A DNA stretch of 64,000 bases, from positions 15,023,868 to 15,087,867 of the forward strand of contig NC_072791.1 in the NCBI RefSeq assembly GCF_028583425.1, written 5' to 3'. The notes below the pieces were generated by a model that was not told where the DNA came from, did no database searches, and saw only the letters and a program-made list of their open reading frames with translations. The DNA comes from Eublepharis macularius (Eukaryota; Chordata; Lepidosauria; Squamata; Eublepharidae). How positions within the stretch are numbered: position 1 is the stretch's first letter; every line of letters starts with the position of its first letter. The translations under genes and the position numbers were made by a program. Positions 53,001 to 64,000 of this stretch are shown here, in pieces.

Positions 53001-53532
53001 AGTGGCTCAAGTTACCCACTTTTCCATTAGATAAAGTAAGAATGATCATTAGGTATAAGCTCCATTCAGCTGTCCAATTTAATCAATGATATAAAAAATT
53101 GTGCGAACTGGTGCACACTGGGCTTGTGTGTGCCCGGCTCCCCTCGACTCTCTTCCATCTCACAGAGAAAAATTCTGGTTATCCAAGGTATACATGGTAC
53201 ATGCAGGTACACAGCTTACCAGGAATTTTCTTTCCCCTAACCAAGATCCTAACTCAAGATTAAACTTTGATTAAGAATTCCTTCTAAAAACAACAACTAG
53301 TCTTACTTTTATTTCTATAATATTACAAATTATATTCAATGGAACTTGGACATTTTACCTTATTGAAACATTCAATTGCAATTCAGATCTGAAATTCGTT
53401 ATTAAAACTGATGAAGTCAAACATCAAATAAGATAACCTTAAATAACACATATTTAAAATCTGATTCTTAGAAAAGATCTAAGATCTAGATCAATTAGCT
53501 TATGAAAAAATATGACATGACATTTGCCTTAC
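53001..53532. other. SGPP1 intron 2, exon 2 side
   Basis: AT-rich intron. The donor GTAAGGCAAATG follows exon 2 on the minus strand (GT at 53532-53531). No repeat recognised. Confidence 0.5.
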
Positions 53533-53622
53533 CAGAATTGAATGCATTCCCATATATACTCGACTAAAGCAAACCAGTAAGCACCAGCAGACAGCAAGAA
53601 CCAGCCCGTATAACACTGGATA
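53533..53622 (-). CDS. SGPP1: Sphingosine-1-phosphate phosphatase 1, coding exon 2
   Basis: A 90-nt, in-phase exon encoding 30 residues: [20 protein letters not shown] then [10 protein letters not shown]. It has a pyrimidine-rich acceptor (TTTTTTCTCTTCCTCTCCAG) and donor CTG followed by GTAAGG. It carries most of phosphatase motif 3 (Ser-Arg, five residues, catalytic His, three residues), whose final Asp opens exon 3. The hydrophobic stretch before it is a membrane segment. Exon 1, with motifs 1 and 2 and the start codon, is not in the window. I found no candidate for it up to 64000. It is too short to stand out as an open frame and was found from its splice sites and similarity. Confidence 0.93.
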
Positions 53623-54430
53623 CTGGAGAGGAAGAGAAAAAAGAATACATTCAACCAGTTAGAAATGAAAATGTTATTGGTAAGTCATTTTCAATGTAAT
53701 AAATCTTAACAACATTTCACAACATCCCACAAAAAAAAATTAAGAGTAGACCAGACCAGCATATTCCCTCTCCCAGTTATCTTTCCAGCATCGATTCCCT
53801 TGTGTGTTATGGTATATTATTTGATACATTTAGAGATCACATTTCTGCCAATCAAAGTGGTTTAAATTCAAAACAACTGTCTAAAAACATAATGCAACAC
53901 CCGTTAGGAGTCAGAATGGAAGAGAACAACAAGGAAGTCTAGGTATAAATGCCTAGATAATTTAAAAAATTGTTCCATAATGACCAGACAGAATGCTCTA
54001 CAGGAGACAAGTTCTGGGAAGGGAAGTGTCAAATGGCAACAGGCCCCAGACGGGCTGATGGGAGAGGCCTTGCTGAGGCAGTCAGAGAGAAATACTGTTG
54101 ATGGTAGCCAACAGGAAACAGAGGAGCCAGACTTTCAAAATATGTCACAATGTTCACACTAGTGATAAATAATAGTTAATATTAAACAGGTTTAAATTTA
54201 CATTCCTACATCAACTTCAACTCTTCGTTTCAAATAGATTATAAATTAATACTATAGTCTGATCAACTCTGACACAGAAAAGGAAGAGGAAAATTCACGT
54301 GGAAGAGGAGAAAAGGCAAGCAGACCCACTGCCCAGTAATCATGGAGAAGCATTATATAAGGCTTGGGCCAGGTTTTTAAGTCAGGTTCAAATTCCCTCA
54401 GAGCCGTGAAGCTCACTGTTTGGCCTTAGT
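53623..54430. other. SGPP1 intron 1, nothing recognised
   Basis: Starts with the pyrimidine tract of the exon 2 acceptor. No repeat or exon recognised. Confidence 0.45.
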
Positions 54431-54434
54431 GAGG

Positions 54435-54665
54435 CCTGACATACCAGTGTTGTGTAATGGTTAGAGTGTTGGACTGGGATCTGGAAGACCCAGGTTTGAT
54501 TCCCTGCTCTGACATGGAAGCTTGCTGGGTGACCATGGCCCATTCACATATTCTTAGCCTAACCACAGGGTTGTTGTGAGAAAAAATGGAGGAGAGGAGA
54601 ATGATGTAAGCCACTTTGGGTCCCATTGAGGAGAAAGGCAGGATAAAAATGAAATAATTAAAAAT
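54435..54665 (+). repeat. Sauria-type tRNA SINE
   Basis: GTTGTGTAATGGTTAGAGTG (A box), GGTTTGATTCCC (B box), GAAGCTTGCTGGGTGACCAT, GCCACTTTGGGTCCCATTGA, ending AAATGAAATAATTAAAAATA. Confidence 0.85.
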
Positions 54666-56389
54666 AATCCAAGGCTAAAATGACCCTTATGCCCCGAGAT
54701 CCTTAGGAACCTGATATATCAGCAAAATAAACAAAAGTGAGGCTTTGACCTCTTTACTACTACTTCCCCAATATCTAATTACCACAAGTGCACATATCAG
54801 TGCCTGCCTTGGCAAAAGTAGAGTATAACTGAGCTATTGAGAGTAAATGATATTCTTTCAGCTAAAAGAAGAAAGCTAATTGCTTGAGCCAAGGCACAGG
54901 ACAAACCCATTTTCTAGATTGCTACTGACTCTTCAAGTATAAAAGATAACTTACAAGCAGTAATTGTATAAGGATGGTAGGGCTGGTATTCTGCTTCACA
55001 AAACCCATGGGGCTATCATATTAAAGCCAGCAGGATAAAAGACTAATATGTGTAAACAGAAAACAATGTTCTAGATAATTAAGCTATTTCATCTATTGTC
55101 ATAAATGTCATCAATCCAAGCAGCCTTTCAAATAACTTCATAAGTTACTAACAGTTGCCCCCAATACACTGTACAATCCTGGGGCCTATGCAACCAAAGA
55201 GCAGGCAGACTCCACCTTGGGATCAAACAAGAGAATCATGGTAAGAATTAAGTGAAATTAGAAGCAGTCACATGATGAGACAGCCAGGTCCCCTTGAGAA
55301 ACTGTCATACCTCTTCATTAATTGCTTTTCTTAGGACTCTATGGTGCTAGCAGTCAGGGCATTTTATGGATATGGAATATCATAAACCTCTTGCAGTAAG
55401 TCCGAGACATTGCCTGATCCCAGGCAGAGTGAATGCCAGCCGGTCTGGATGTCAGCCCTCCATGCCCCGGAGAGAAGCAGAGAGAACAAGGCTTCCTGAG
55501 AAAACTCTCTCCCTAATCTCATTATCACCTTCCTCCACCTTTCCTCTCCCACTTACTTAATCAGAGCTATTCAGCACATCTGATACCCTTCCTTCCCAGT
55601 ACATACCAGGCCATCAAGCAATATTTTTACAAATAATCTATCCCAGACAGTCATATTAGACCTCTCCCAAGTTATTGTCCTTCCTCTGGATGAACCATTA
55701 AGCCATTATTTTGGAGCAAAGATGTCAGTTTTGCCCCTGGGTACGTTTCATCCTATAACTGGGCTGCCCAGTCATGTGCTCAGTGTGTGTGCGCACTTTG
55801 GTACCCGTCCACACACCCACAATCCATTTGGGCTTCTTCTCTTCGTGAAACACTGGTCATTTTGCTGTTCCTCTGTGGACCCCCTTCTCTCCGAGACTTG
55901 TCACTACTGTCCTTCACTATTGCCCTTCCATTTCTTCACTGTCTTCTTAGTTACTTCTGTGTGTATGCTGTGTGTTTTCTGTATGCTTGCCTTTTCTTTC
56001 TTTTACTAAAAACCCTTCCTGTTGAACATTTGCCTGTTTATTTGAGAGTTATCTAAGGGAACAATCCCTGTTTACATAGTTGGAGAATCCCAGTTACCCC
56101 TCTCGCTGCCTTCTTAATACTAATCCCCCCAACTAATTAAGGAGACCTATGTGGGTAACAATGGGATCTCTTCACATCCAGACCAAACCGAATGACTAGT
56201 ACTTACGGGACAAAAAAAATTGTTTTGTTCCAGCCGTTCTTGTGCTCAGCCCAATCCTGACCTTGCATCTGGCTGGTTGGAACAAAAAATACTAACTTTA
56301 AATATATGCTGATGGGGTCTGAACTGGCTGAGTGAGAAAGAAATCTTGAAACTGTAGTGTATACAGCTCAATGAAATTACTGGCTCTGT
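54666..56389. other. SGPP1 intron 1, nothing recognised
   Basis: 55360-55560 and 55720-56050 give short open frames with no known match. I see no named repeat. Confidence 0.4.
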
Positions 56390-57083
56390 GCAGCAGCAGT
56401 GAAAATGGCCAATTCCATGTTGGGATTATTAAGGAAGAGATTAAAAATAAAACAGCCAATCTTGTTATGTTCTTGTAGAGAGCTACGGTACAACACCATT
56501 AGAAATACTGTGTACAGTTCTGGTTATCATATCTCAAAATGGAAGTTGCAGATATGGAAAAAGCGCCTTTTCTGTGAGAAAAAAATGAGTCTGGGACTTT
56601 TCACTCTAGAAAAGGGGGAATTAAGGGGAGACACGATAGAGATTTATAAACGTTTGCATGGGCCGGAGAAAGTGGAGAGAGAACTTTTTCTGCCTCTCCC
56701 ATAATACTAGAACTCACGGACACCCAATGAAACTGATGGGCAGTAGATTCAACATGGACAAAAGGAAATACTTTTTTCCTCAATGAGGATTAACGTTATG
56801 GAATTCACTTCCAGTGGCTGTAGTGATGGCCAGAAGTACAGGTGGCTTTAAGAGGGATTAGACAGATTTGTGGAAGAGAGCTTCATCAGTGGCTACTAGC
56901 CTTGGTGAGTAAAAGGAACCTCCATACATAGGGACACCAAACATCTGACGGCCAGTGCTAGGAGGCAGCATCGGAAGACCTTGGCCTCTATGCCCTGTTT
57001 GTTGGCCCTCCTGGGCAACTGGTTTGGCTGCAGTGTGAAATGGGATGCTGGACTAGATGGATCACTGATCTGATCCAGCAGGG

Positions 57084-57088
<5 letters not shown>
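56390..57088 (+). mobile_element. CR1-type LINE (older subfamily), 3' end
   Basis: Broken coding remnants (TVYSSGYHISKWKLQIWKK, LEKGELRGDTIEIYKRLHGP) are followed by the 3' end GGATGCTGGACTAGATGGAT, CTGATCTGATCCAGCAGGGC, TCTTTC. Several frame breaks. Same end as 24170. Confidence 0.75.

Positions 57089-57140
<52 letters not shown>
57084..57140. repeat. (CT)n microsatellite
   Basis: About 27 perfect CT units that directly continue the LINE end (GGGCTCTTT), suggesting growth from its CTCTT tail. Confidence 0.95.
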
Positions 57141-57143
<3 letters not shown>

Positions 57144-58509
57144 CCCCCTCCCTCCGCAAAATGCAGCTCCAAGTACTTGCCTTTGTATACACTGACCTGG
57201 GATCCCAGACTATGGCTGAAAAGTGTATGCATAAAGACCACCCAAAGCACCATGCAAACTCTGGCATTAGTAGTCAGGAGCAGGAGGAAGATCAGGGTCA
57301 GTAGTTATCTGGAGAAGGAGGTGATAACCTAGAGCCAGCAAACAAGGCGATGGTAAGCAGGGGCAGCCAGGGCAGGAAATGGGATTTCCCTCACCCTTCA
57401 GGACCTCATGGATCTCCTGTTGTTTACTAATAATATCAATACAGATGTAACATTCCATAGGCTTTTTGTTTATGTAGTACTGAGTAAGTATGAAAAAGCT
57501 GTTCCTAGTGAGTACAAGGGCAGAGTAGGTAGAGTAGCAATAATTTAAGACTGCCTCATTTCTGTGTTATACATGCAAACTAACAACAGCAGAGGGAATC
57601 AAAACTGCTTTCAGTGGCATCTGTGAAATGTATTGGAGGCCCACACATTATGAGGCAACTAACTAGACAAAGAGCCAAACAAAATGTTACATTTTTAACC
57701 AGTTCAGTTTGGGTTTCCTCTGGCCAGATTCTCACTGCCCTCAGTCAAACAGCAGTGGCTGAGAACTAATTTGGATCAGGACCATGGCAAGCGGGAAGGA
57801 GGGGCGTCAGCCTTCTGCCATGCTGTTTTCCTGAACCAGAATCAGCCAGGGGCAAATTAATTTGCTGAGTAAGCCCACCAGTTTCAACTTTCTCCGCTCA
57901 ATTAGATAAGCGCTCAGCATAGCTCCTTATTAAAATGTGTGTGTGTGTATGTTTTTTCATTGGATGTATGTCCCGCTACGTAAAATGGGGTTTACTTTCT
58001 GGTAAGCAGGCACATTATCAGGACCAATGCTACCTAACAGAAAAGTTGTTTAAAGGAAAAAAACCAAAAAAAACCCCTCCTGAACTCCCGAAAAGCTTTC
58101 TGGATACTCCCAGAATATCTATCCTATAGGGAGGGTTTTGTCAGCAAAATAACCATTTATCAATCAAAGCAATTGTTTATGATTCTGAAACAAAAAGGAG
58201 GGGACTCAGAACTTTATGGGAAAACCATCCGAGAAAGTCCTAAAGTTCTATTATACAGTATTATAACAAAGAACAAGAAATGTTTTTTTCCCCTTTCAGC
58301 TACCATATTGCAGAAGGCTGTGTTACTCAAAAATGGAAAAGCAAGAACAGCAAAACAAGACAGTAAAATTAACAAATGCAAAACCTTTATGCAAGACTAC
58401 CTGCCTATGACCTGTTTTTGGGGAGAAAAACTGGATACCAAGGGGGGACTGGCTAGCAGTTAGGCATGCCAGTAGTGCTTTGGAGGAATAAAGGAAACAC
58501 TCTGCCTTA
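57141..58509. other. SGPP1 intron 1, nothing recognised
   Basis: Short GT run at 57935-57950. No exon or repeat that I can name. Confidence 0.4.
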
Positions 58510-58668
58510 TTCTACTGTATCTGTTTTCATTGAATGTCCTAAGTGTTATCATATTGTATTTTTGCTCCCTGAATGTCCTAGTTATTGATTATAGTGTATT
58601 CACTTGCAGTATGTAATCCACCTTGGATCTCAGTGAGAAAGGCAGACTATAAATAAACAACAAAATAT
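58510..58668 (+). repeat. LINE-like 3' tail
   Basis: TTGAATGTCCTAAGTGTTAT, TGTAATCCACCTTGGATCTC, AGTGAGAAAGGCAGACTATA, AATAAACAAC, same subfamily as 12480. Confidence 0.6.
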
Positions 58669-59125
58669 GAGCCTGCGCCTGAAGAGGAAAAATGGGTGAG
58701 AGTTCAGTCCAGCAGCCGATAAAGGAGATCCCAGAACGAAGTTTCAGGGTTCAAAGGGTGAGAAAGCTCAGTGATTTCAGCCAAAGAGCAGGGTTCAGAA
58801 AGTGAAGCAACACAAAGGTGGGGAAGCAGGCTACCAGAAAACCAGCTACCAGATGCAAGGGGTGAGGTCCAAGGCAGGGAGGTTTAGTGATTTTAGCAGG
58901 AGTAAGAAAGTAGACCACCCACGAGGCTGGGGTAATGGGTAGGATCTGGAAACCAGCTACAAAGTTAGGCGGTTTGGAGGTTGGCAGTTTGGAGGTTGAT
59001 TTTTATATGCCTTTAATTATATCAACAAAGCTTTGCTAGGATTTAGGGTTGGATTAGGATTGAAACGTGAAATCTCTTAGAGAGTTTGAAAAGAACCATT
59101 AAGGTTATTTCAAGAGGGAAGCTTA
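58669..59125. other. SGPP1 intron 1, nothing recognised
   Basis: Purine-rich with weak internal repetition (GGTTTGGAGGTTGGCAGTTT). No exon recognised. Confidence 0.4.
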
Positions 59126-59475
59126 TTTATTTATTTATGTCATTTGTAGTCCGCCTTTCTCACTGAGACTCAAGGCAGATTACACAATGTGAGTTAGTAC
59201 AGTCACTTTCAAGGGCATTTCAATAAACTATGTAATGGGTATATAAATGCAAGTTTGCGAAGTTTCAAAACCATTAGAAATTCAATATAGAGTTGAAGGA
59301 CTGCTGAAACATAGTGAAAGCAATTCTAAGATTAACATATTAAGCAACATAGAACTACCCAGTAGGATCATATTTAAAGCAATGCATAGTACATGGAACC
59401 ACAGAGTAGTAAAGTCTACGGCTCCTATCTCTATAATGATGGATCTCTTTGAGACCCTTACATTACAACTCACCT
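59126..59475 (-). repeat. LINE-like tail family, reverse
   Basis: TATTTATTTATGTCATTTGT, AGTCCGCCTTTCTCACTGAG, ACTCAAGGCAGATTACACAA, continuing with body shared with 47960-48110. Confidence 0.6.
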
Positions 59476-60676
59476 AGCTGAGTAAAAAGAAAATAAGTCT
59501 AGTGACTGAGTTATAAAAAGATGCTGAGATGTCGGTGAGATCTACTCAGTGACAATGGCTTGGGCAAAGCCAGAAGGTCTGCCTACAAACTTGTCTGAAT
59601 CAAGTTGGGGAGTGGGACGGGTTTCAGCAAAGTCAGGAGCCTCAGTTATTGTCCAGCAAGCTTGAGTCAATTATTCATATCCAGAGTGTGAGGGAGCTCT
59701 AGAAGTTTGAGACAAAAGGTGCTTCATCAAGGGACTCCATAGAGTATTCCAGCATGTAGGCAACTCCCTTTGTAAGAATGTCCGGGGATATTTCTGCCAG
59801 TTTCTGGGGTCCCTAATTTAATATCAAGCTGGATATTTTATCCAGACCTCTGGTAGTCCAGCCAGAAAATCTTTAGGGATTAACTATAGTGGGATTAACT
59901 TTAGGAATTAACTATAACTCCCTGTGTGGGAGAAGTCTTATAGATAATAGCTGTACTGTTCAAGATTGGGTAAAATACCCTTTCATATCTAGAAAATATT
60001 TGCCACAGTGCATTACAAAATCGTAAAAGGGAGATAGTCATAAGACATGTGGCATGTTTCCAAGAGCTTCATTTCCTCTGCTAGTTCCTCAAAACTGCAG
60101 CTCATATAGAATTTTTTTTTACAAATAGAGATTGTACAAAAATTCATGCCTGAAAGTGTATCTCCCCCCACCCACTCCCACCCCACCAGCATTCACAAGT
60201 TTACCATACTTATTAAGTGATGCACATAAGCGTTTCTGTAATGTTTGATGATTTGTAGTAAAATATACTGCTGTTTAAAGACAAAAACTAAGAATCTTAT
60301 TCAAAATGAGGATCTGCTAAGAACACACATGAATTCTCCCTTGCAAATGCCTCCTGACTACTCTTACCCAGACAGTCTTATTTTAGTCTTGGAGCCCTGC
60401 TGAGAAAAGATGGATTTTAAATGGCCAGAATGTTTATAGGGGAGAACTGGTGGCTGAGGAAAGCGTTAAGTTTTTCCCACCCACCAGTTCTCCCTCCATT
60501 AGCATTACAAAGGGTTGAAATCTTGCTGCTGTCTCATAATCTGTAATCACAGAAACTCTTTATATTGCAGAACATGGATAGTTAACCTTAAACACAGACA
60601 CTAGGGTTGAAGCAAAGGCATAATAGACATGAGCAGGAAGGTTTCTGGATTAGACATGACAGAAAGACAATCCACA
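59476..60676. other. SGPP1 intron 1, nothing recognised
   Basis: AT-rich, no exon-like segment; two near-identical GGGATTAACTAT/GGAATTAACTAT stretches at 59876-59912. Confidence 0.4.
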
Positions 60677-60760
60677 GTGTAATCCTAAACAGAATTATGC
60701 CAGCCTGAACCCATTGATTTCAATGGGCTTAGACCGGAGTAACTCTGTTTAGGATTGCAC
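60677..60760. mobile_element. 84-bp palindromic MITE
   Basis: GTGTAATCCTAAACAGAATT opposes AACTCTGTTTAGGATTGCAC. AACCCATTGATTTCAATGGG forms the tip, so almost the whole element is one hairpin. Sister of 24308-24391. Confidence 0.78.
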
Positions 60761-61429
60761 GGTAAGTCTGCATTACTACTTACCTCTCCAATGCTGGGTT
60801 AAGTGTGCACACACATATATATAGTGTACAGTAAACAAAACAAGAATTATTCCAAATCTGAATTCCAGCACAGTTGCAAATAAAAATCTGGCCACCAGTA
60901 GACAAGGTAGATCTCTGAAGGAATATTAGTATTTGAACTTGGATCAGTTATTCCCTGTTAGTATTCAGTATTTTCCCTCCTCCCATATTCCCTATTTTGT
61001 GATGCTGCTGGAATGCATTATGCCTCTGTTTATTTTGTAATGCTGCAGCAGGAGAGGAAACTACCGCTTTTAAAACAGTGGCTAATACTAAAATATAAAA
61101 AAGTAAAAAAATATAAATAGCATTAATTTATTTTGATAGTCATTGCATGGTACAGCAGGCACCATAGGTGTTCGTGCTTGTTTGGACTCTAAAATAACTT
61201 ATACACAACCATGTAACAAGTAGTAGTTTTCACTGAAACAGTATGTTCTCATTTCTTCTGGAGACTAATATGTTTAACAAAATCCTCTACTCCTTCCTTT
61301 CAGCATGAGTTAATTTCCTTCAGTTGTAGAAAAGACATTAATTTCTTGTAATAGCTGGCATAAGATGTGAAGCATGATTAAAAGACACAATGGGGCGGGG
61401 GGGGACTTACACCACAGAGATATTCACAA
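60761..61429. other. SGPP1 intron 1, nothing recognised
   Basis: AT-rich, no exon or repeat that I can name. Confidence 0.4.
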
Positions 61430-62945
61430 TGTCATCCTAATTCATCCAATGTCATCCATGATGATGCCTCAATCCTGGATCCATTCCAATCTGGCTTCAG
61501 GCCTGGCCATGGTACGGAGACGGCTCTGGTCGCCCTCACACACGATCTGCGGTAACACCTGGATTGGGGCGGGTCGGCACTGCTGCTACTTTTAGATCGT
61601 ACAGCAGCGTTCAACACGATCGATCATAATCATCTGACCCACCGCCTTGCCAATGTGGGGATTCGTGGAACAGCCCTGCAATGGCTGAACTCCCTTCACA
61701 ATCGGGGACAGTGTGGGGCACTCGGGGGAACAGATGTCCGCTCGCCATTCTTTGGTATGCGGCGTCCCTCGGGGGGCGATTCTTTCCCCGATGCTATTTA
61801 ACATCTGTATGTGCCCCCTTGCCCAGTTAGTTCACAGCTTTGGGCCGGGTTGTCACCAGTATGCGGATGACACCCAGCTCTATCTGCTGATGGAAGGCCA
61901 GTCTGATCTCGCTCCGGATTCCTTGACCAAGGGTCTTGAGGCTGTGGTGGTATGGTTATATCAGTCACCTGAAATTGAATCCCCTGATGACAGAGGTTCT
62001 GTGTCTGGGTCGTGGGGCAATCGAGTTGGGGACCTGGCTCCCAACCCTCGACGGGGTACAATTGAAACCTTTGCCAATGGTGAGGAGCCTGGGTGTGACC
62101 TTGGATGCCACATTTTCAATGGAGGCCCAGGTCACAACCGTTGCCAGGTCTGCCTTTTTCCATCTTCGACAGGCCAAGCAACTGGTGCCCTATCTTTTGC
62201 CCCGGGATCTGGACACAGTAATCCATGCAACGGTCACCTCCAGGCTAGACTACTGCAACTCACTTTACGCTGGGCTGCCCTTGGGCCTAACCCAGAAGCT
62301 GCAGCCGGTTCAGAATGCAGCGGCACGCATCCTTACTAGAACGCCAATCCGAGCGCACATTCATCCTGTGCTGTGCCAGCTGCACTGGCTCCCAGTGGAG
62401 TTCAAGGTGTTAACCTTGGTGTTTAAAGCCCTTCACAGACTGGGACCTGCATACCTGCGGGACCGCCTCTTCCATTATGTCCCCTGCAGGGTGTTGCACT
62501 CTGCAGAAAAGCAACTCCTGGTGGTCCCCGGCCCGAAGGACATCCGTCTGGCCTCAACCAGGGCCAGGGCTTTTTCTGCCCTGGCCCCGGCCCGGTGGAA
62601 TGCTCTCCCATTGGAGATCTGGGCCCTGCGGGACCTGTTACAGTTCCACAGGGCCTGTAAAACAGAGAAGTTTCGCCGGTCCTTTGGCTGAGTGCCAGCA
62701 TGAGTCCCCCTTCTTCCATCAAAGACCACCACTTTTTCTGGGGCTGCCCTCAATCATCTGCTATGCCCATATATGGACTCCCAAATATTTATTTAAATAG
62801 CCTGCATCTGGACTATTTTAATAACTTTTAAAGATTATTATTGATTTTATGGTTTTGATTGATTCACTGTTTTGGGGGAAGGTTGTTAGCCGCCCTGAGC
62901 CCATTTGTGGGGAGGGCAGGGTATAAATCAAATCAAATCAGTCAA
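61430..62945 (+). mobile_element. L2-type LINE, 5' truncated, reverse-transcriptase remnant
   Basis: Antisense to SGPP1, in intron 1. It opens within the reverse-transcriptase domain (FQSGFRPGHGTETALVALTHD) and keeps the catalytic YADD at 61860-61871 within QYADDTQLYLLM. A frame change in 61936-62000 moves the rest to a second frame that is open to 62691: VLCLGRGAIELG, RSLGVTLDATFSMEAQV, RLDYCNSLYAGLP, QNAAARILTRTP, LHWLPVEFKVLTLVFKALH, AFSALAPARWNALPLEI. The 3' UTR ends AGCCGCCCTGAGCCCATTTG and AAATCAAATCAAATCA. A 251-codon open frame can mislead gene finders; it is the LINE C-terminus. Confidence 0.9.
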
Positions 62946-63007
62946 TCAATAAGCAGATCTACTCAGAATCCTGCTTAGGTTTATTCAATTTGGCTTTTTC
63001 TTTAAAA

Positions 63008-63260
63008 AAAGAGCCAGTGTGGTGCACTGGGTAGAGTGCCAGACTAAGATCTGGGAGACTCAGGTCAGAGTCCCCACTCTACCATGGTAGTCCACTGGAT
63101 GACCTTGGGCCAGTCACACTCTCTTGATCTAACCTACCTCACAAGGTTGTCGTAAGGATAAACAGTGGAGAGAAGAATGATAAAAGTGCTTTGGTTCCCC
63201 CTTGGGGAGAAAGGTGGGGGTATGAATGAGGTATAAATGAATGGTGGGATATAAATGGGG
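63008..63260 (+). repeat. Sauria-type tRNA SINE
   Basis: GAGCCAGTGTGGTGCACTGG (A box), CAGGTCAGAGTCCCC (decayed B box), GATGACCTTGGGCCAGTCAC, TTGGGGAGAAAGGTGGGGG. Confidence 0.82.
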
Positions 63261-64000
63261 TCTCTTTTGAATTCTTCTATCTTTACCAAGCAGCACAAAA
63301 CGAGCTCCAAGTTATATACTTAGAAATTACACTAACTGTCTCTGAGAAACAGGAACACGAGCTAAAAGGTAATCTTTAGGTAAACTCAGGTGTCATTTAT
63401 AAATGGGATTTAAGTTTCCTGTGCACACAATAGCAGACACACACTTTATAGTGTACAAAGATTTCTGGATAACAAATAGTCTGATAACCCTCTTTAGACA
63501 CCAGCTGAGGTTCTCTGCTGTCAGAGGATCATATAGGTCTTATTTATGAGAGCTTTGTTTCCAGTTTATTGGCATGACCATGTGAAAGTTTTCAAAGTGC
63601 CTACAAGTCTTGAGAGTTCCAAGGTGGAAGACAGCAAAATGTGAAGTAGGGTGCTGACAAATTTAAGGTAGTGTTGGGGAGACTGAGCTAATTCACAACA
63701 AAAATCTATTGAAGAAGAAAGCCTGAAGGAAACCCCATAGGAAAAAAAAACTCCATTGCAATAGAGGAGGAGGGAGAGAAGAAAGGAAAGTATGATCCGT
63801 CCACTGTTGGTTCCTGAGCTCCACAACACAAGCAGTTAGAATGAACAGAGAAAGAAGTTGCAAGGAGAGCAAGAATGCTAGCACAACCAGGGTGAGCTCA
63901 GAGGTCAACTATTAAGAAGCAGGAACTTCTTGTTGCTGAGAGTATTTGATAACAGCCTAGAGAATAGACTGACCACATACGTCTTATGTAAGGTATTTAG
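63261..64000. other. SGPP1 intron 1, nothing recognised
   Basis: Open frames of 71-87 codons on the minus strand (63566-63908) are leucine- and serine-rich without a known match or a splice link to SGPP1. Confidence 0.4.

Noticed and set aside
61936-62691. 251-codon open frame as a host gene
   Set aside because: It is the C-terminal part of an L2-type LINE protein, continuous with YADD-bearing sequence in another frame.
53623-64000. SGPP1 exon 1
   Set aside because: No minus-strand segment encodes the first two phosphatase motifs or a start region. It must be beyond the window.

Overview
The window reads as nuclear DNA of a squamate reptile (lizard or snake). It is dense in interspersed repeats typical of that group: several tRNA-derived SINE families, 5S-rRNA-derived SINEs with a BovB-like tail, and BovB/RTE, CR1-type, L2-type and L1 LINE pieces. 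It also holds short palindromic DNA transposons and many inverted-repeat elements that look Penelope-like. Exon and intron structure, and the absence of compact operons, rule out a prokaryote. I cannot name the species.

Only two protein genes are supported, both on the minus strand. WDR89 (4427-5593) is an intact single coding exon of 388 codons with a splice acceptor 40 nt upstream of its ATG. SGPP1 (sphingosine-1-phosphate phosphatase 1) is represented by exon 3 (45188-45739) and exon 2 (53533-53622). Its first coding exon lies beyond the right edge. WDR89 next to SGPP1 in the same orientation matches the order on human 14q23 as I recall it. The two genes are unrelated in function and share no visible regulation.

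Layout: 1-4.0 kb, repeats downstream of WDR89; 4.4-5.6 kb, WDR89; 5.7-43 kb, repeat-rich DNA that includes the upstream intron of WDR89 if its first exon is the CpG-rich candidate near 31.5-32.7 kb (CCAAT boxes, GC box, strong CTCF-like motif); 16.59-18.16 kb, a 36-bp minisatellite with 43 full units and one half unit; 43.3-45.2 kb, probable SGPP1 3' UTR; 45.2-53.6 kb, SGPP1 exons 3 and 2 with the 7.8-kb intron 2; 53.6-64 kb, SGPP1 intron 1.

The most interesting signal is not a protein. Four families of inverted-repeat elements each carry the same RNA pattern: CUGANGA, one extra nucleotide, a 5-6 bp hairpin, GAAA, a self-complementary ACGU or AGCU, and a 3-4 bp closing stem that co-varies between families. 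This is the plan of a minimal hammerhead ribozyme, as described for Penelope-like retroelements. Several copies keep all core residues, one locus has three in tandem, and three copies have 12-14 bp target duplications. I also resolved exact ends and target-site duplications for several nested DNA transposons. All work was by eye: repeat edges are usually good to about 10 bp, and family names are recognitions, not search results.
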